A stretch of DNA of 64,000 nucleotides from Gammaproteobacteria bacterium (GTDB lineage Bacteria > Pseudomonadota > Gammaproteobacteria > SZUA-140), in assembly GCA_016716465.1 (NCBI GenBank), contig JADJWH010000004.1, forward strand, positions 124,001-188,000, read 5' to 3'. A model generated the notes under the pieces. It did not search any database. It was not told the DNA's origin and saw nothing but the letters and a program-made list of their open reading frames with translations. This document shows, piece by piece, positions 1 to 7,165 of the stretch. Every line of letters starts with the position of its first letter. Positions within the stretch are counted from its first letter, which is position 1. The translations under genes and the position numbers were made by a program.

Positions 1-179
1 CTGGTTACCCCGATGGGTACATGGATCAGGGACGAAACGAAGAACACTGAGGTAATCACGGAGATCTTGGGAATTTCCTCCAGGTCCATCTTGCGCATGG
101 TAGCTGCGGCAAGCACAGCGGTACCGACAAATCCGGTGATCAATACCGGGGCGCTCAATACACCTTCTGAAATATGCAT
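1..179 (-). CDS. cbiM: CbiM/NikM-type membrane component of a nickel/cobalt ECF transporter (5' part only)
   Basis: Only the first 59 codons lie in the window; the gene runs off the left edge. The minus-strand frame starts with ATG at 179 and opens MHISEGVLSAPVL, the hallmark N-terminus of CbiM/NikM substrate-binding membrane proteins, in which the amino-terminal Met-His region helps bind Ni(II) or Co(II). A hydrophobic stretch follows. It lies 75 bp downstream of nikL and nikK on the same strand, so nickel is the more likely metal (inference from neighbours). The ATPase and T-component genes would lie outside the window. It is too short for separate six-frame calling, but the N-terminal signature is unmistakable. 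Confidence 0.86.
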   Translation of the reverse strand, partial: MHISEGVLSAPVLITGFVGTAVLAAATMRKMDLEEIPKISVITSVFFVSSLIHVPIGVT

Positions 180-254
180 AGGATCCTGCCAGTGCCGTGG
201 TGAAGGTTGGATTCTGAGTCTATCGGCAACTCCAGTGTGAAACGGAGGAAAAAT

Positions 255-1010
255 TTACTTCGCTGCAGTTGAAGACGAAGACCGGGAGCCAGTCCCGTCC
301 AGCATCTTCCGGGCCTTGACGTAGAACAATATCCCAACAATGCCGAAGATAAAGCCTATGCCACCAACGATGTTCGCGAATCCCGCGCGCTCCTTCAGCT
401 CTTCGATCGCTCGCATCAGGGGCAGATTGGCCTCCGCAACCGCCTTGCGAACCACCGCCTCGCTGGCGCTCACGGATCCGGGTGGTGACGGGGCAGCCTC
501 CTCCGTCGCCGCTTCACCTATAACGGGTGCCTCGTTGTGACCCTCCGATGTCTTCGAATCCGCCTCCGAAACAACAGTCGGGCTGACCCCGCTCAGCTCA
601 TCGCGCGAAATGAGGAATTCCGCGCGATGCCCCATCCCGGCATTGAGAACGATACGGAGATCCGTGATCTTTGGGATATCGAAAGAAAACTTCCCATTAT
701 GGTCCGTCAAACCCTTGACTAGAACGTTCTTGTCGGGATCGGTAACGATGACATCGCAGTTCATCGGCTTGTTGCCATCAGCAAAATACCCTTCCATCAT
801 GACCTTGTTGCCCTCGACATAGGCAAACATGTTCACCTTGTGCGCATAGGCATGACTGGAGGCCAGACTGAGGATAAAAATCCCGGAAAGCACCAACAGG
901 AAGCGGAGATCAAATGAACTGAAGGACGCGCCCAGTTGCCGGGGCGCGTCATCGACTCCTGCTCCTTTCATCGGATCGGTGAAAGTAGACATGAGAACCT
1001 CATACGACAT
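255..1010 (-). CDS. nikL: NikL-like periplasmic accessory component of a nickel ECF transporter
   Basis: This 251-residue protein has a hydrophobic signal/anchor at about residues 35-56, followed by a mature start HKVNMFAYVEG. A short beta-sandwich (about 57-130) follows, with a carboxypeptidase-regulatory-like look (GLTDHNGKFSFDIP). After it come an acidic/Pro linker, a helical stretch, and one C-terminal membrane helix (about 212-232) with a basic/Ser tail. This layout is that of NikL/CbiL accessory proteins found beside CbiM/NikM. They are thought to sit in the periplasm, tethered to the membrane, and help deliver nickel. It lies between nikK (21 bp upstream) and cbiM (75 bp downstream). 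An ATG at 992 is an alternative start. The exact biochemical role is not known for the family. Confidence 0.75.
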   Translation of the reverse strand: MSYEVLMSTFTDPMKGAGVDDAPRQLGASFSSFDLRFLLVLSGIFILSLASSHAYAHKVNMFAYVEGNKVMMEGYFADGNKPMNCDVIVTDPDKNVLVKGLTDHNGKFSFDIPKITDLRIVLNAGMGHRAEFLISRDELSGVSPTVVSEADSKTSEGHNEAPVIGEAATEEAAPSPPGSVSASEAVVRKAVAEANLPLMRAIEELKERAGFANIVGGIGFIFGIVGILFYVKARKMLDGTGSRSSSSTAAK

Positions 1011-1031
1011 GTGAGAATTATTACATAAAAC

Positions 1032-1826
1032 CTACTTCATGTCATGGGCGCGAACCCACAGCACGGCACCGATCTCGATCGGATAGTCCTTGCCGTCATG
1101 CTTCATGGTATTCTCATCTTCGTTCAGCGCAGCAAAGCCCCACCAGCCGGCCCGAGGCATCGCATAGGTGAACACACCGTTGGCATCTGCCTTGACCACC
1201 TGGGTAATCATGGGATCGGCCTCCACCTTGAGCTTGCCATCCTTATTGTAGTACTCGACCTCTACCTCGGTGAAGGGAACCGGCTTCCCGTTGACCTTGA
1301 CGACGCCCTGGAATACGTTACCGGCGTAGATGCCGTATGGACGTGTCAGGGGGGATATCTCGGTCTTGAGCCCGACCTCATCACCCCAGCCTTCCTCTAA
1401 TCCGAAGGCATTTACCACGACCTTGGTGTAGTGAATGATGAATGACTCCTCGGCCGGCTCCCAGTAAGGCTTTGGCTCGATATAGAAAGTATGGTCGCCG
1501 GGGGACTTCAGTGCGTAGGACGCCTTGAATCCGTCATGCGACTCGCCGTCCAGTCCTTTGTATTTGGTTGCCTTCAGGCTATCCAGCAGATTTTTTTTCT
1601 CGCCGCCGACAAGCACACCGAACTGGGCGGGCTTGACCATGTCCATCCCATGACCTTCAAAGGGATGCCAGAACATCACGTCGATATCCAGGTTGCGATT
1701 TTCATCCTGGCGAACCATGTCGTCCGACGGAATGATCATTTGAAAGTGAGCAGAGGCCGTACCGACAACCCCTATAGCCACCAAACCGCCCATGAAAAGG
1801 CTCAATTTCATTTTTTTATCTCTCAT
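1032..1826 (-). CDS. nikK: NikK-like DUF4198 periplasmic component of a nickel transporter
   Basis: This 264-residue protein has a clear signal peptide (KLSLFMGGLVAIGVVGTASA, cleavage before HFQM). The DUF4198 domain that follows is typical of NikK: HF near the mature N-terminus, FWHPFEGHGMDM, and a C-terminal MPRAGWWGFAAL segment. Several His and Met residues close to the mature N-terminus could bind metal. The start at 1826 is favoured over the internal ATG at 1811 because GGAG lies 9 bases upstream of it. It is the first gene of nikK-nikL-cbiM, preceded by an inverted repeat at 1954-1978. The metal specificity (nickel rather than cobalt) is inferred from the gene set. Confidence 0.78.
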   Translation of the reverse strand: MRDKKMKLSLFMGGLVAIGVVGTASAHFQMIIPSDDMVRQDENRNLDIDVMFWHPFEGHGMDMVKPAQFGVLVGGEKKNLLDSLKATKYKGLDGESHDGFKASYALKSPGDHTFYIEPKPYWEPAEESFIIHYTKVVVNAFGLEEGWGDEVGLKTEISPLTRPYGIYAGNVFQGVVKVNGKPVPFTEVEVEYYNKDGKLKVEADPMITQVVKADANGVFTYAMPRAGWWGFAALNEDENTMKHDGKDYPIEIGAVLWVRAHDMK

Positions 1827-1953
1827 TAGAGTGTGCTCCTGAATAGAAGGATTTTTGATTACTGGATCTGCAGCGCGTGGATCTTGGTCCGTGATGGTAT
1901 ATTTAACAACGGCCCAACTCTATGGTTTTATTGATAAAGCCTGAGGATATGAA

Positions 1954-1978
1954 GTAATCCGTATTATTTACGGATAAC
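1954..1978. promoter_or_regulatory. Inverted repeat upstream of nikK, candidate operator
   Basis: GTAATCCGTA and TACGGATAAC face each other across a 5-base spacer, with 9 of 10 positions complementary, in an AT-rich stretch about 130 bp upstream of nikK. It does not match the classical NikR operator (GTATGA-N16-TCATAC), Zur, Fur or ModE consensus closely. I call it only a candidate operator for a metal-responsive or other dimeric regulator. Confidence 0.4.
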
Positions 1979-2066
1979 ATTTAATATTTTAACCGCTATA
2001 AATCACCAGTCAAGCTGTATTTGGTTATGCACTTCCGAGAACCAAGGAAAAATTGAGGAAGGAAGA

Positions 2067-2130
2067 GACTTCGCCCGCTATAAGGGGGCGAAGTCACAAG
2101 ATAAAAATATCAGCGTAAGCTTACGCTGAT
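2067..2130 (-). terminator. Two tandem stem-loops at the end of the moa operon
   Basis: On the minus strand, a perfect 22-base palindrome (2109-2130, overlapping the last moaE codons and stop) is followed by an ATTTTTAT tract (2101-2108). This is a usable intrinsic terminator. A second hairpin with 10-bp arms (GACTTCGCCC/GGGCGAAGTC, 2067-2095) follows without a clean T-run. Together they separate moaACDE from nikKL-cbiM. Confidence 0.65.
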
Positions 2131-2594
2131 TTACGTACCACCCGCTTGGCGACTCCGGGGTCATCCGAGTTTTTCTCGACCCAGTGCTTCTTTCCTTCAG
2201 TGGTAACTTCACACTTCCAGAACGGGGCGCTCTCTTTCAGATAATTGATGATATAACGGCAGGCATCGAACGAATCCTTGCGGTGCGCGGACCAGACCGC
2301 CACCAGGACAATCGGGTCAGTGGGTACCATTTCACCAACTCGGTGCACAACCAGACAGTCCATCACATCCCACTCGTGCATCGCTTCCTGACAAACCCGC
2401 TCGATATGGTGCTCGGTCATTCCCGGGTAGTAGTCGAGATTCATCGCCCGGACATCCTGCCCGTCGTTGAAATCGCGCATCGTGCCGACAAAGGAAACTA
2501 CACCGCCGTGTTTACCGGGAGGCAAGGCGGTTGCTTCATAATCAGAGATCTCTTTGTACGGATCCAAGACGTCTTTGGTTATAAAAACCTTCAT
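2121..2594 (-). CDS. moaE: Molybdopterin synthase catalytic subunit MoaE
   Basis: MoaE transfers sulfur from the MoaD thiocarboxylate to cyclic pyranopterin monophosphate, giving molybdopterin in the cytosol. The 157 residues carry the family motifs: GGVVSFVGTMRDFN, LDYYPGM near residue 55, VVHRVGEM, VAVWSAHRKDSFDACRYIIN, and the catalytic region KESAPFWKCE with Lys and Trp in the usual place. The length is normal. It is the last gene of moaA-C-D-E, 3 bp after moaD. Its Shine-Dalgarno sequence GGAGG lies within the two Gly codons that end moaD, so translation of the two subunits is probably coupled. Confidence 0.96.
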   Translation of the reverse strand: MKVFITKDVLDPYKEISDYEATALPPGKHGGVVSFVGTMRDFNDGQDVRAMNLDYYPGMTEHHIERVCQEAMHEWDVMDCLVVHRVGEMVPTDPIVLVAVWSAHRKDSFDACRYIINYLKESAPFWKCEVTTEGKKHWVEKNSDDPGVAKRVVRKSA

Positions 2595-2597
2595 ACA

Positions 2598-2831
2598 TCA
2601 TCCTCCCGTAACCGGTGGGAAAAACGCGACTTCATCACCACTCTTGAGTTCATGAGCCGCATCTGTGTATTCCATGTTCACAGCGACCAGAATAGTTTCC
2701 GGCAAAGGGGTATTCGAAACCTTTTTCCACAGATCCGCCACCGTTACCTTGCCCTGATCAATGCTGACCTTGTCTTCCGAGCGTCCCATGCGGTCACGCA
2801 GGCTCGCAAAATACCGTACCTTCAGATCCAT
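2598..2831 (-). CDS. moaD: Molybdopterin synthase sulfur-carrier subunit MoaD
   Basis: This is a 77-residue ubiquitin-fold sulfur carrier. It starts MDLKVRYFASLRDRMG and ends VAFFPPVTGG. The terminal Gly-Gly is adenylated by a MoeB-type enzyme and then thiocarboxylated before sulfur is passed on to molybdopterin precursor by MoaE. The motif NMEY-DAAHELKSGDEVAFFPP is characteristic. It lies 49 bp downstream of moaC and directly in front of moaE. Two candidate activating enzymes are encoded on the other strand at 6180-6962 and 7166-8335. Confidence 0.95.
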   Translation of the reverse strand: MDLKVRYFASLRDRMGRSEDKVSIDQGKVTVADLWKKVSNTPLPETILVAVNMEYTDAAHELKSGDEVAFFPPVTGG

Positions 2832-2880
2832 ATCGATACCCCTAATTCATAAATCGATTTGAGTAACAGGAAGCCGTCTG

Positions 2881-3372
2881 TCAGGCATTGGCCGAACGAC
2901 GCCAATGGCCCGATTTGCCACCGGATTTCTCCAGCAGCCCAACCTCTGAAATCACCATTCCACGATCCACCGCTTTGCACATGTCATAGATGGTCAGAAG
3001 GGCGACCTGAACCGCAGTCAAAGTCTCCATCTCGACACCAGTTTGCCCGCCACAACGGACAACAGCCTTGCAATACACCGCGTTCTTCTCGGGTTCCGGC
3101 ACAAGTTCGACATCTACCGCCGTGATCAGGATGGGGTGGCAGAGGGGGATAAGATCGGGCGTCTTCTTTGCCCCCATGATGCCTGCGACGCGTGCGATAC
3201 CCAGTACGTCTCCCTTCTTGTGGGACCCTTCCATGATCTTCTTCAGGGTCTCTGGCTGCATGTAGATACGACCTTCGGCAACACCCTCCCTGACTGTGAC
3301 GTTCTTGTTTCCCACATCGACCATGTGGGCCTCGCCGCTGGCGTTAAAGTGTGTCAGATCGTTATAGCTCAT
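2881..3372 (-). CDS. moaC: Cyclic pyranopterin monophosphate synthase MoaC
   Basis: MoaC converts the 3',8-cyclo-GTP product of MoaA to cyclic pyranopterin monophosphate. Visible hallmarks are LTHFNASGEAHMVDVGNK at the N-terminus, PDLIPLCHPILITAVDV with the conserved His, GVEMETLTAVQVALLTIYDMCKA, and a Lys-rich end (LLEKSGGKSGHW). I placed the start at 3372 (MSYNDLTHF), giving 163 residues as usual for MoaC. A longer frame to 3444 would overlap the end of moaA and adds 24 residues without similarity. It lies 61 bp after moaA, in the same operon. Confidence 0.94.
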   Translation of the reverse strand: MSYNDLTHFNASGEAHMVDVGNKNVTVREGVAEGRIYMQPETLKKIMEGSHKKGDVLGIARVAGIMGAKKTPDLIPLCHPILITAVDVELVPEPEKNAVYCKAVVRCGGQTGVEMETLTAVQVALLTIYDMCKAVDRGMVISEVGLLEKSGGKSGHWRRSANA

Positions 3373-3433
3373 GGCTGTCTTTCTTCCCTCGTTTTCGATG
3401 TCTACGCTACAGTGTGTTCTGCCGACCAGAAAA

Positions 3434-4555
3434 CTAGCCGCCAATTTGTGTCATGCTGGCCCGTGAACGCGAAATATCCGAAACGTTGATCTTTGCCGCA
3501 ACACTTGCCGCCTTTTTCGCTTCGAACCCGTCTTTATGCTTCTCGTCGAACGCCTTGCGGAACAGCGCTACCACATCATCATCGGAGGCGCCATTGCGGA
3601 TCAGGTCTTTCAATAGATACGGCTCTTCCGAATAGAGGCAATTCATGATGCTTCCGTCCGCGGTGACACGAATACGTGAACAGTTGCCGCAAAGGCTGCG
3701 GGTAAATGCCGGGATGACCGCGATTTTTCCCGCATACCCAGGGACCTGGTATACATGATGCTCTGTTCTGGTGCCGCTCGAAGGCTGAAGCCCGTTCCCC
3801 TTGTAGTAGGTTTCGATCTGTCCGCATAGATCAGCAGCGCTGGCAAAATGCTCGCCCGACTCCCAAATCTGATGGGCATCGAAGGGCATGAATTCGATAA
3901 AGCGCACCGTGATCGGACGATCTTTGGTCAGTTCGCAGAAGGGGATAAGTTCATCCTCATTGAAACCACGCATCAGCACAACGTTGACCTTGACTCTCGG
4001 AAAGCCCAGTTCAACGGCAAGATCGATACTCTCCAGCACTTTCTCAAGACCGGAACGCCGCGTGATTGATTCAAACTTATCGGCCTGCAGGGAATCGAGA
4101 CTGATATTGACCCCCGTCAAACCAGCATTACGCAGATCTTTCGCATACTTGGGGAACAAGAGCCCATTCGTCGTCAAATGTACCGCCTTGACACCCGGGG
4201 TTTTGACTGTGCGCGCCACGATATCCACGATATCCGGACGGACAGTGGGTTCACCACCGGTGTAGCGGATCTTCCTGACACCCATGCGCGCCAACACCTC
4301 GACAACGCGCAGAATCTCATCCGTGCGAAGCACCATATCCTTTTCTTTAAACTTCACGCCCTCTTCCGGCATGCAGTAAGTGCAGCGCAGATTGCATTGC
4401 TCGATGACAGCGATACGCACATAGTCGAATGTGCGGCCATGGCGATCTTGGAGAGGAGGAAGCGGATTCAGAGGCGGATTTTCTTGTGGTAACGATGCAG
4501 GCTCACCGGCGAATGCCCCATACGACTTTTTCTGGTTCAGAGAGTTGTTGAGCAT
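3434..4555 (-). CDS. moaA: GTP 3',8-cyclase MoaA (radical SAM)
   Basis: This is the first enzyme of molybdenum cofactor synthesis, a radical-SAM protein using two [4Fe-4S] clusters to cyclise GTP. The SAM cluster motif is at Cys54, Cys58 and Cys61 (CNLRCTYC), followed by YTGGEPTVRPD. The substrate-binding cluster is in the C-terminal half (LCGNCSRIRVTADGSIMNCL). The protein ends MTQIGG, with the conserved terminal Gly-Gly needed for catalysis. At 373 residues it is longer than most MoaA because of a Pro-rich N-terminal extension of about 40 residues before FDYVRI. A strong ribosome-binding site (GAGGAGA) precedes the ATG at 4555, so the extension is probably real. Confidence 0.95.
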   Translation of the reverse strand: MLNNSLNQKKSYGAFAGEPASLPQENPPLNPLPPLQDRHGRTFDYVRIAVIEQCNLRCTYCMPEEGVKFKEKDMVLRTDEILRVVEVLARMGVRKIRYTGGEPTVRPDIVDIVARTVKTPGVKAVHLTTNGLLFPKYAKDLRNAGLTGVNISLDSLQADKFESITRRSGLEKVLESIDLAVELGFPRVKVNVVLMRGFNEDELIPFCELTKDRPITVRFIEFMPFDAHQIWESGEHFASAADLCGQIETYYKGNGLQPSSGTRTEHHVYQVPGYAGKIAVIPAFTRSLCGNCSRIRVTADGSIMNCLYSEEPYLLKDLIRNGASDDDVVALFRKAFDEKHKDGFEAKKAASVAAKINVSDISRSRASMTQIGG

Positions 4556-5210
4556 ACCTATATCTCCTCGACGGCTTTTGCTTATTTTGGAGTATCCAAA
4601 CAGTTTTATCGTCTGTCATTCACCTTAAAGCACTGAAATCAGGAGCACTGGTCGCATACTCCTGGATGGCATCCGCAAGCGTTATTCTAAAATCCGTCCC
4701 TGAGTAGTTCGAAAAACGTTGAATACCGTGTCTGTTACAACAGACAACAGAGCCATCCTTGACGAGGTGAGTGGGGCAGGTCGAAGCACTGACGGCCAAT
4801 ATGCGCCCCATGTTGCATGCCCTTGCATAGCGAGATCCTCGAATCAGGTACAATTAACGCGGTTACACCCGCTGTGCGCGCCTGCTTCGACAGACCTGTA
4901 AGACTTGTAAAAGAATAACATAAATTTACATAATACGAAATTCTGGGTCAGAACCGTGCGCCCGGTTTTGGCATACATTAAACCCCGGCATTAACCTTCC
5001 ATATCGCAACAAATTCATACAAATAATCTAAAAAATAGGAATAACTGCGGTTTTGGTTTTTCTGGCTTGAGTTAGTATTATCGGACCAACGCACGAGATC
5101 TTTTGTATGACCATCTAAAAGAACTTAAACCGTCACATTCATCCGAGACGACCTGTAATTCTTAACACTCCGGAATTGAAGTCGCCTCCATCCCTCGACG
5201 AGAACCCCAC
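4556..5210. other. Intergenic region between divergent moaA and Kelch genes
   Basis: This 655-bp region holds the divergent promoters. The part beyond 4900 is AT-rich and probably carries the Kelch promoter, though no clear -35/-10 pair stands out. On the minus strand a 63-codon reading frame (4620-4811, with an AAGGG-like site in front) ends 64 bp before moaA. It resembles nothing I know, and its codon use is not convincing, so I do not call it a gene. I looked for a molybdenum-cofactor riboswitch in front of moaA and could not recognise one. A perfect 18-base palindrome lies at 4729-4746. Confidence 0.5.
4729..4746. promoter_or_regulatory. 18-base palindrome upstream of moaA, candidate operator
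   Basis: TGTCTGTT and AACAGACA are perfect complements separated by AC, about 175 bp upstream of moaA. A symmetric site of this size suits a dimeric repressor or activator of the moa operon. It could also act as an RNA hairpin in the moaA leader. No consensus that I know fits it. Confidence 0.35.
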
Positions 5211-6149
5211 ATGAAAAAATCAGTTGCATATCACCAAGGCAAATGGGAAGCCAAACCGTCTCTCCCGACCGCCCGCTCACACTGCCCCACGGCCAGCTAT
5301 GGTGACAAGATCTATGGATTTGGAGGCGGTGGACCGAACTTCAAAAGCCAGAACTCCGTCATCATCTTTGATCCCAAGACAAACACTTGGGAAAGAGGCG
5401 CCGACATGCCCAGCCTGCGCTCCGGCGCGATTGCCACTACGGTAGGTGATGCCATCTATATCATCGGTGGCGGCTTCAAACAGGAAAATGGAACCTTCCG
5501 ATTCCTCAGAACAACTGAGATTTATCATCCTGACACCAATGCGTGGGAGTTGGGCCCGGACATGATCATGCCGCATGATTATCCGGCGGGAGCCCTGCTC
5601 GACAACCACATTTATATACTTGGGGGTCACCACCCGGACGCCACCCTATCGGGACCCAAAACCGATCCTGGCTTTGATTTCTGCGAACGGCTGGATCTGC
5701 GTACCGGCAAATGGGAGCAGATTGCCTCACTGCCCACCCCAAGATTTGCCCTTGATGCTGTCGTTGTAAATGACCGTATCATGACGATGGGGGGGGTCGC
5801 CTTCACGCCGCAGGGTTTCAACAATTTTGATCACATCGAGACCTACGATCCCTCCACCGGCAAATGGTCGCGCGAGGAAATGACCCTGCCATGGACTGCG
5901 GCGGGAGCATCCGCATGCCAGGTCGCCGATCACCTCTTCATTTTCGGTGGATATAGCGGTGACGGAATCAGCGATCACTGCGCCTGTTACGATTTCTCGC
6001 AAAATGAATGGCGGATGATGCCGCCGATACCCCAGCCACTCGCAGCCACCGGGATAGGCGTCATCAATAACTCCATATATCTGCTGGGCGGCTGGGCTGA
6101 CGACGGGCGCACTCCGCAGTCTTGTTGTTATGCTTACACATTCGCCTGA
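5211..6149 (+). CDS. Cytosolic Kelch-repeat beta-propeller protein
   Basis: This 312-residue protein is built almost wholly of Kelch blades. I count six, each with a Gly-Gly pair after a hydrophobic strand (IYGFGGG, IYIIGGG, IYILGGH, IMTMGGV, LFIFGGY, IYLLGGW) and a Trp near the blade end (NTWERG, NAWELG, GKWEQI, GKWSRE, NEWRMM). There is no signal peptide, so it probably stays in the cytoplasm, unlike many bacterial Kelch proteins (NanM-type mutarotases are periplasmic). It is followed after 30 bp by a moeB-like gene, which hints at a link to sulfur-carrier activation or cofactor assembly, but that is only context. The ligand or partner is unknown. Confidence 0.85.
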   Translation: MKKSVAYHQGKWEAKPSLPTARSHCPTASYGDKIYGFGGGGPNFKSQNSVIIFDPKTNTWERGADMPSLRSGAIATTVGDAIYIIGGGFKQENGTFRFLRTTEIYHPDTNAWELGPDMIMPHDYPAGALLDNHIYILGGHHPDATLSGPKTDPGFDFCERLDLRTGKWEQIASLPTPRFALDAVVVNDRIMTMGGVAFTPQGFNNFDHIETYDPSTGKWSREEMTLPWTAAGASACQVADHLFIFGGYSGDGISDHCACYDFSQNEWRMMPPIPQPLAATGIGVINNSIYLLGGWADDGRTPQSCCYAYTFA

Positions 6150-6179
6150 TACGATTGACCTGCCGCGGCGAACCCGTGC

Positions 6180-6962
6180 GTGGACGACAAGCAATTAGAA
6201 CGCTACAGTCGACATATCCTGCTACCGGAGATTGATCTCTCCGGGCAGGAAAAACTGATCGCTTCCAAGGTGTTGCTTGTCGGACTCGGGGGTTTGGGCT
6301 CGCCGACTGCGTTGTACCTTGCCGCCAGCGGGATCGGTGAGATCATCATCAACGATCATGACACCGTTGATCTCGGCAATCTACAGAGGCAAATCGTTCA
6401 TACCACGCTCGATCAGAACCGGCAGAAAACGGAATCCGCGCGCGAACACCTGCATGCAATCAATCCTGGCATCGACATCCATACAATCGAACGCCGATTA
6501 ACCGCTGCCGAACTCGCGCAGTATGCCGACCGCGTCGATGTGGTCATCGATGCCAGTGACAATTTCACTACCCGTTACGCTATCAACCGCGCCTGCGTTG
6601 ATACGCGGACCCCCCTTGTGTGGGGAGCCGCCACCCGCTTCGATGGCCAGGCAACGACCTTCAGGAACGATCACGAAGAGGGGCCTTGCCTGAATTGCCT
6701 CTACCCGCATCGGACAGCCCGAGATGGCATGGATTCATGCAGTGAAATCGGGGTATTTGCCCCACTGACAGGTATTATCGGCAGCATCATGGCCGCCGAA
6801 GCATTGAAACTTCTGGTCGGAACAGGACTCACGCTTCAGGGTCGGCTGTTACAAATTAACGCCGCCACCCTGGAATGTCGGCAATCCCGATTCACCAGGG
6901 ACCCTCTGTGCGAAAGCTGTACACCCGCTGTAGCCCCGCTAATCCGGGCTGAAATGCAGTAA
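6180..6962 (+). CDS. moeB: MoeB/ThiF/HesA-family adenylyltransferase, single domain
   Basis: This E1-like enzyme adenylates the C-terminal Gly of a ubiquitin-fold sulfur carrier such as MoaD or ThiS. In its 260 residues are the N-terminal ERYSRHILLPEID, the nucleotide site VGLGGLGSP, NLQRQIVHTT, the Asp of IDASDNFTTRY, a zinc site made from CLNC and CESC, and the Cys-loop SCSEIGVFAPLTGIIGS. The start is GTG at 6180, chosen because it gives the standard family N-terminus; there is no better in-frame ATG. It probably serves MoaD made from the moa operon on the other strand. A second paralogue with a rhodanese domain follows 203 bp downstream, so the two may serve different carriers. Confidence 0.88.
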   Translation: MDDKQLERYSRHILLPEIDLSGQEKLIASKVLLVGLGGLGSPTALYLAASGIGEIIINDHDTVDLGNLQRQIVHTTLDQNRQKTESAREHLHAINPGIDIHTIERRLTAAELAQYADRVDVVIDASDNFTTRYAINRACVDTRTPLVWGAATRFDGQATTFRNDHEEGPCLNCLYPHRTARDGMDSCSEIGVFAPLTGIIGSIMAAEALKLLVGTGLTLQGRLLQINAATLECRQSRFTRDPLCESCTPAVAPLIRAEMQ

Positions 6963-7165
6963 TCCAGTTAACTCTCATAACCGAAAGGTCGATACCCTGC
7001 TATCGGGGAACCCGGTGTCCTGATGCGAACCTGATCCGTTTGAGTTATAATTTTGACGCTGCATCAGGCATAAACCCGACTTAGAACCGTCACATACGGG
7101 TCCATACGTATCGTATTGCATTGCATTCCCGGTTCGATCCCATCAATCACGGGCTGGAGGTTTAG

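Noticed and set aside
4620..4811. 63-codon minus-strand frame between moaA and the Kelch gene
   Set aside because: It has a weak ribosome-binding site but no recognisable family, AT-rich unpatterned codons and an internal palindrome; not enough support.
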